Assembly (NCBI GenBank): GCA_900551955.1
Contig: UWSE01000007.1
Span: forward strand, 1 to 25,465
Length of the DNA stretch: 25,465 nucleotides
Direction of reading: 5' to 3'
From: an uncultured Mollicutes bacterium
GTDB lineage: Bacteria; Bacillota_I; Bacilli_A; UBA3375
The position numbers and the translations under genes were made by a program. Below are positions 22,045 to 25,465 of the stretch, piece after piece (the first letter of the stretch is position 1; every line of letters starts with the position of its first letter). The notes beneath the pieces are model-generated. The model was not told where the DNA came from and ran no database searches. It saw nothing but the letters and a program-made list of their open reading frames with translations.

Positions 22045-23026
22045 ATATAATTTAAAAGATCAAGCAGAATTATTAGAAAATCTATCATTGTTTTTAAATC
22101 GTGGATTTTCGCTAACTGATACTATTAACCTTCTTAATATCCGTTTTGGTCTAAGCGATATGATTGAAGCACTCGAAGAGGGTGAATTAATGAGCGATAT
22201 TTTAAAGACAAAGAAAGTTGATGAAGATGCATTACTAATCGTCGAGATCGCTGAGCGTAGTGGAGAACTAGCTCTGGGAATAGAAAACGCTTATAAAATA
22301 TTAAAACAAAAGATAAAAAACAAAGTAGAAGTAAAGAAATTATTAAAATATCCTATATTACTTTGTGTAATAACTATAGCAGCCTTAGGATTCGTTTCGT
22401 TTTTCTTAATTCCTCAATTCGAGTCAATCTATGAAAGTTTTAATCTAGAAGGAAATGGTGGTATTACATTCTTGTTTAGCTTTATCCGTAACTTACCTAT
22501 AATTGGATTGCTAATCTTATCTGTATTTGTATTTTCAATTATATGGTATGTTAGAAAAAGCAAAATTGAACAAATGCAATTTTGTTTAAAGAATCGTTTT
22601 ATCAAAAAATCCTATTTGGTATTATATAATCACATTTTTACGATTAATGTCGTAAACTTATTAAAAGTAGGTTTAAAGATCGATGAATTATTTACTATAT
22701 TAGCCAATCAAGAATACAATATATTATTAAGTCAAGAGAGCAAGAAAATCTTACTCGGTTTAGAAGAGGGTTTGCAACTTCATGAATGTTTAGATGAATA
22801 TTATTTACCCGAACTTAAAATGTTAATCAAAGAAGGTGAACACTATTCTACACTATTGCATAATTTAGATAATTATGTAATATTTTTAAATCAAAAACAA
22901 CAAAATAAAACACAAAAAATGTTCTTCTTAATTCAACCAGTTTTTTATGGTTTCTTTGGTTTACTTATTGTCTTATTATATTCAACAATTTTTATGCCAA
23001 TGTTTAAGATGATGGAACAATTTTAA
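22001..23026 (+). CDS. comGB: ComGB, competence pilus platform membrane protein
   Basis: ComGB is the PilC/GspF-type inner membrane platform protein. At 341 aa it has two GspF-type domains: an N-terminal helical one (LKDQAELLENLSLFLNRGFSL, ALEEGELMSDIL, VEIAERSGELALGIENAY), a first membrane segment (about 115-135), a second (about 155-178), the second domain (HIFTINVVNLLKVGLKIDELF, ILLGLEEGLQLHECLDEY, LIKEGEHYSTLLHNLDNY) and a last membrane helix near the C-terminus. The ATG at 22001 gives a 44-nt overlap with comGA; no later ATG preserves the N-terminal domain. Confidence 0.93.
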   Translation: MKRLKNLKLLKKSSKYNLKDQAELLENLSLFLNRGFSLTDTINLLNIRFGLSDMIEALEEGELMSDILKTKKVDEDALLIVEIAERSGELALGIENAYKILKQKIKNKVEVKKLLKYPILLCVITIAALGFVSFFLIPQFESIYESFNLEGNGGITFLFSFIRNLPIIGLLILSVFVFSIIWYVRKSKIEQMQFCLKNRFIKKSYLVLYNHIFTINVVNLLKVGLKIDELFTILANQEYNILLSQESKKILLGLEEGLQLHECLDEYYLPELKMLIKEGEHYSTLLHNLDNYVIFLNQKQQNKTQKMFFLIQPVFYGFFGLLIVLLYSTIFMPMFKMMEQF

Positions 23027-23038
23027 AGAAGGAGAGAA

Positions 23039-23347
23039 ATGAAAAAATTTTTAAAAAGTAAAAATGGATTTACGTTATTAGAAATGTTAATGGTAATGTT
23101 TATTATTGCAGTATTGTTATTATTAACAATTCCAAACATTACAAAACATAAAGAAAGTGTTGATGAACGAGGATGTTTAACATATGCTGATACTGTTCAA
23201 ACACAAGTTAGTGCATATGAAATGGTAGAAGGAGAATTGCCAACAAGTTTAGAACAGTTGGTGAGTGCAGGTTATATCCCATCAACAACTTGTAAAGATG
23301 GTACAGCTTTAACATTAAGTGGTAGCGAAGTAAATGTTAACAAGTAA
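23039..23347 (+). CDS. comGC: ComGC, major competence pilin
   Basis: ComGC is the main subunit of the DNA-uptake pilus. At 102 aa, the 10-residue leader ends KSKNG and is followed by FTLLEMLMVMFIIAVLLLLTIPN, so prepilin peptidase should cut after Gly10, leaving Phe1 and Glu5. The soluble part is short and has Cys46 and Cys85, spaced as for an intramolecular disulfide as in B. subtilis ComGC. The LPTSLEQLVSAGYIP stretch is typical of ComGC/GspG. AAGGAGAG precedes the ATG 12 nt after comGB. Its 3' end overlaps comGD. Confidence 0.94.
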   Translation: MKKFLKSKNGFTLLEMLMVMFIIAVLLLLTIPNITKHKESVDERGCLTYADTVQTQVSAYEMVEGELPTSLEQLVSAGYIPSTTCKDGTALTLSGSEVNVNK

Positions 23348-23756
23348 AAAAGCTTTTACTATGCTAGAAATGATATTAGTCTTAATGATTATAAGTGTAA
23401 TATTGGGTATTACACTTGTATCGATTAAAAGTTTTAACACTAACAATGCATTAAATCAAGTAGCAAAGACTGTTGCTAGTAGATATGAGTTGACTAGAAG
23501 TTTAGCAGAAGCAAATCATACTGATTGCTATTTGTCCCTTAATGATAATACGATTAAAGTAGAATGTGACGATCAAGTAAAAAGTGAGCGGGCATTGCCA
23601 AAAGGAGTAACTATTACAACAAATTATTCAAAAAACACCATTAAAATGAACAAAAATGGACACGTCGCTAGAGCAGGAACAATTACAATTAATTATAATT
23701 ATGGTAGGAAGGAAATCAAGATTGGAATTGGTAAAGGTGACATTAATATCAAATAA
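23334..23756 (+). CDS. comGD: ComGD, minor competence pilin
   Basis: Minor pilin-like subunit of the competence pilus, 140 aa. The leader is MLTSKKA with Ala, not Gly, before the cleavage site, then FTMLEMILVLMIISVILG; the same KAFTMLE start occurs in streptococcal ComGD/CglD. Glu5 is present. The C-terminal part matches the ComGD/GspH pattern (MNKNGHVARAGTITINY, then GRKEIKIGIGKGDINI). Two cysteines in the soluble domain (TDC and VEC) probably pair. It starts inside comGC and its end overlaps comGE. Confidence 0.9.
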   Translation: MLTSKKAFTMLEMILVLMIISVILGITLVSIKSFNTNNALNQVAKTVASRYELTRSLAEANHTDCYLSLNDNTIKVECDDQVKSERALPKGVTITTNYSKNTIKMNKNGHVARAGTITINYNYGRKEIKIGIGKGDINIK

Positions 23757-24009
23757 AAAAGGATTTGTTTTGTACGATGCTCTAGTCAGTTTAATGTTGC
23801 TTGCAGGAACAATTTTGTTTTTTAACCAATTGTTTGTGATTAATTCTAAAGCAAATATCCAATATCAATTAAAAAATGAAATTATAAATAGCTTATATTA
23901 CCGAATCGATCATCCTGAAGCGACCGATTATAATGGCGTAAGCTTTAGTGTTGTGGACGCACAATTATGTGGAACTAAAGATAATGAAAAAGTTTGTATT
24001 AGCCAATAA
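23737..24009 (+). CDS. comGE: ComGE-like minor pilin with Asp at position 5
   Basis: A short pilin-like protein of about 90 aa. A 9-residue leader ending SNKKG precedes FVLYDALVSLMLLAGTILFFNQLF; the position 5 residue that is Glu in almost all pilins is Asp here. The soluble part is only about 55 residues and ends LCGTKDNEKVC, with two cysteines six residues apart inside. GTG 23737 gives a normal leader; TTG 23722 or ATG 23701 are possible longer starts. It lies in the comGE slot between comGD and comGF, overlapping both. The name rests on position and the pilin motif. Confidence 0.75.
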   Translation: MTLISNKKGFVLYDALVSLMLLAGTILFFNQLFVINSKANIQYQLKNEIINSLYYRIDHPEATDYNGVSFSVVDAQLCGTKDNEKVCISQ

Positions 24010-24415
24010 AGGATATACTTTACTTGAAACGCTTATTGGATTGATTGTATTAGGTGTTCTTATGACATTGTTATTAGCGATGGTGCAGATGATGAATAAA
24101 AACAATATCAATAATTATTTCAACCGTAATGTATCTGTGATTGTAACTAAATTAGAAAATGATTTTATTGCTGCCAAATCAACAACACTTGACAATGGAA
24201 AATTGAAAATTGATCAATACAGTGGTGATAAAAAAGTTACTTATAAATGCCAAGGAAAAAAACTTGTAAGACGGGTAAATGGATTAGGAGGGGAAACATT
24301 GATTGATAATTTAGATAGTTGTTCAATTAGCAGTATCGATGATAAATCTTATAAGATTAATATCACATATAAAAAACTAAGCAAGGAGTTATATGTGGGC
24401 AAAAATAAAATGTAA
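23984..24415 (+). CDS. comGF: ComGF-like minor pilin
   Basis: A pilin-like protein of 143 aa from ATG 23984 with leader MKKFVLANKG, then YTLLETLIGLIVLGVLMTLLLAMVQ (Tyr1, Glu5). The longer frame from 23948 has no sensible leader. The soluble domain includes NRNVSVIVTKLENDF, a beta-rich part with KCQGKKLVRRVNG, and LDSCSISS, so two cysteines. This matches ComGF layout (a short stem helix, then beta strands). It overlaps comGE upstream and comGG by 23 nt downstream. Confidence 0.82.
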   Translation: MKKFVLANKGYTLLETLIGLIVLGVLMTLLLAMVQMMNKNNINNYFNRNVSVIVTKLENDFIAAKSTTLDNGKLKIDQYSGDKKVTYKCQGKKLVRRVNGLGGETLIDNLDSCSISSIDDKSYKINITYKKLSKELYVGKNKM

Positions 24416-25031
24416 AAAGGGATTTTTTATTCCCACGATTGCTATTTATTTAATATTTTTATTTTCCTTCGTTGTTTTCCAAGTTGTCCAAATCGTAGAT
24501 TATCAAGTCATCACAATGAATCAAAGAAAACAACTAGAATTATATTATATTCGTGAAGAGGCGATAAAATGGGTAGAACAAGATTTAAAAAAACAATACC
24601 CTAAATATTGTATAGTTCCAACAATTTACACGTCAAAAACATATGGAGAAGGTTCTGTTAAGGTTAAACGTAGTTGTATTCGTCAAGAACCAGATCCTAT
24701 ATATCGTAAGCAACTAAAAGATTATGAAAATATGAAACCACTATATAAATTACTTAATATGGGTCCTAATAATGTATCAAACTTTAATTATGAAGCTAAG
24801 CAATTAATTTTGATGGCACTAGTAACAATGCAAATTGATAAGGAATGGGTCGGATTACCATTTGATATAGGAGATATTAGTCTTGAAGCAGCAGCCAAGC
24901 AAAAGATATTGAAAAAAGTACCTTTCTGGTTGATCTATATGTTAGATATCGATTACCAAGGTCAACGTCATGAAATGATGTTAATCACAAACCCAAAAAC
25001 TGACAAAGTCGAACAAGTCTTTTTTACATAG
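24393..25031 (+). CDS. comGG: ComGG-like minor pilin with a large insertion
   Basis: A 212-aa protein in the comGG slot. The leader KIKCKKG precedes FFIPTIAIYLIFLFSFVVFQ, which lacks Glu5, as B. subtilis ComGG does (GFIYPAVLF). The C-terminus (YQGQRHEMMLITNPKTDKVEQVFFT) resembles the end of ComGG. Between them are about 90 extra residues, mostly helical in appearance (YRKQLKDYENMKPLYKLLN, EAKQLILMALVTMQID, SLEAAAKQKIL). GspK, the tip pilin of type II secretion, also lacks Glu5 and carries a helical insert. Mature Cys residues: YCIV and RSC. AAGGAG precedes the ATG. No terminator follows its TAG. Confidence 0.78.
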   Translation: MWAKIKCKKGFFIPTIAIYLIFLFSFVVFQVVQIVDYQVITMNQRKQLELYYIREEAIKWVEQDLKKQYPKYCIVPTIYTSKTYGEGSVKVKRSCIRQEPDPIYRKQLKDYENMKPLYKLLNMGPNNVSNFNYEAKQLILMALVTMQIDKEWVGLPFDIGDISLEAAAKQKILKKVPFWLIYMLDIDYQGQRHEMMLITNPKTDKVEQVFFT

Positions 25032-25053
25032 TATAAATTCTTTGTTGTATAAT
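25023..25053 (+). promoter_or_regulatory. Promoter for the HlyIII-family gene
   Basis: TATAAT at 25048-25053 lies 27 nt before the ATG at 25081. The best -35 is TTTACA (25023-25028) with a long 19-nt spacer, or TTACAT with 18. It begins inside the end of comGG, so the downstream gene is likely an independent unit. Confidence 0.5.
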
Positions 25054-25080
25054 ATCTATATACTTTAATTAAGGAGTCCT

Positions 25081-25465
25081 ATGAGTCGTCACAGTGGATA
25101 TGTATACACCAAAGGTGAAGAAATTGCCAATTCCTTAAGTCATGGAATTGGCTTTCTTTTTGCCTTAATCTTAACAGTATTTATTACAAAAATTAATCAG
25201 ATTCCAAGTCTAACTCCATACTTAATCATTTATGGAATTGGCATGCAGTTAATGTTTTTGTCTAGTTGTGTTTATCATGCAATTTGTAATCAAAAAATTA
25301 GACCTATTTTTAAAAGAATCGATCACTCAATGATTTTTGTATTCATTTTCTCAACATATTTACCTATATCTGTTTATATGGGCACAACAAAAGCTTATAT
25401 CATTTTAGCCATTGTTGGTATATGTTGTTTAATTGGGATTTGTTTTAAAATATTTTTAGCTGGAA
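25081..25465 (+). CDS. Partial CDS, hemolysin III / PAQR family membrane protein
   Basis: The first 128 codons of a gene leaving the window. The N-terminus GEEIANSLSHGIGFLFALIL is the family signature, followed by SSCVYHAICNQKIRP and IFKRIDHSMIFVFIFSTYLP, matching the S-x-x-YH and rlDHs-x-I-x-x-IAGTYtP motifs whose Ser/His/Asp side chains bind a metal in PAQR proteins. Four or more hydrophobic segments are visible. Despite the name, members are mostly uncharacterised membrane proteins. AAGGAG lies 4 nt before the ATG at 25081. Confidence 0.9.
   Translation, partial: MSRHSGYVYTKGEEIANSLSHGIGFLFALILTVFITKINQIPSLTPYLIIYGIGMQLMFLSSCVYHAICNQKIRPIFKRIDHSMIFVFIFSTYLPISVYMGTTKAYIILAIVGICCLIGICFKIFLAG

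Noticed and set aside
23334..23356. Ala instead of Gly before the ComGD cleavage site as a novelty
   Set aside because: Streptococcal ComGD homologues also begin KAFTMLE, so this is an established variant.
23656..23736. Longer start of comGE at ATG 23656
   Set aside because: It would give a 36-residue leader overlapping comGD coding sequence; a GTG at 23737 gives a normal pilin leader.
23948..23983. Longer start of comGF at ATG 23948
   Set aside because: The extra residues overlap comGE and spoil the leader; ATG 23984 gives MKKFVLANKG, a normal leader length.
1..25465. CRISPR arrays, tRNA or rRNA genes, transposases, attachment sites
   Set aside because: None seen; no regularly spaced repeats, no cloverleaf candidates and no recombinase-like proteins in the window.

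Overview
The window is AT-rich (roughly 70% A+T by eye) DNA from a walled, low-GC Firmicute. Gene order follows Bacillus-type blocks: aroQ/efp/yqhY/nusB/xseA/xseB, ytxG/ytxH/ccpA/tyrS, dxs/tlyA, yloU/yloV and comG. Overall AT content, codon use and the compressed versions of these blocks suggest an Erysipelotrichia/Coprobacillaceae-type gut bacterium; this placement is inference. TGA acts as a stop (xseA and dxs end in TGA), so the code is standard. Cell-wall genes (FemABX, MltG, GatD) argue against a wall-less mollicute.

Layout. Positions 1-1230 look accessory: the start of a minus-strand gene leaving the window, a divergent intergenic region with two near-identical TTTGTACA repeats, a 45-aa ORF coupled to an unknown membrane-anchored 224-aa protein, and a strong terminator. 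Positions 1270-6850 hold a FemABX transferase, then efp, a short Asp23/YqhY-like gene, nusB, xseA, xseB, mltG and aroQ, tightly packed and often overlapping. Positions 6860-7770 hold yneF facing ung, with a shared bidirectional terminator. Positions 7828-9845 hold a 24-codon ORF, a TtcA-family tRNA thiolase and a CDF transporter with a Mn-type metal site. Positions 9870-16505 are one long operon: DUF948 (YtxG-like), YtxH-like, a shortened CcpA/LacI-type regulator, tyrS, cdd, era, dxs and tlyA. Positions 16506-20567 hold Asp23 (YloU), FakA/YloV, a terminator, GatD and ffh.

Positions 20575-25031 hold a minus-strand membrane-anchored beta-rich protein, back to back with a full comGA-comGG competence pilus operon (ATPase, membrane platform, five pilin-like proteins). 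A HlyIII/PAQR membrane protein begins at 25081 and leaves the window.

Most of the window is core housekeeping: translation, RNA modification, DNA repair, isoprenoid precursor synthesis and cell-wall synthesis. Housekeeping promoters here share an extended -10 (TGN-TATAAT) with poor -35 boxes. The least ordinary items are the CcpA-position regulator that has lost the middle of its effector domain, the comG pilins (exactly two cysteines in every mature subunit, Asp at position 5 of ComGE, a long insert in ComGG), the diverged YqhY homologue, the 24-codon ORF before ttcA, and the unexplained left edge.
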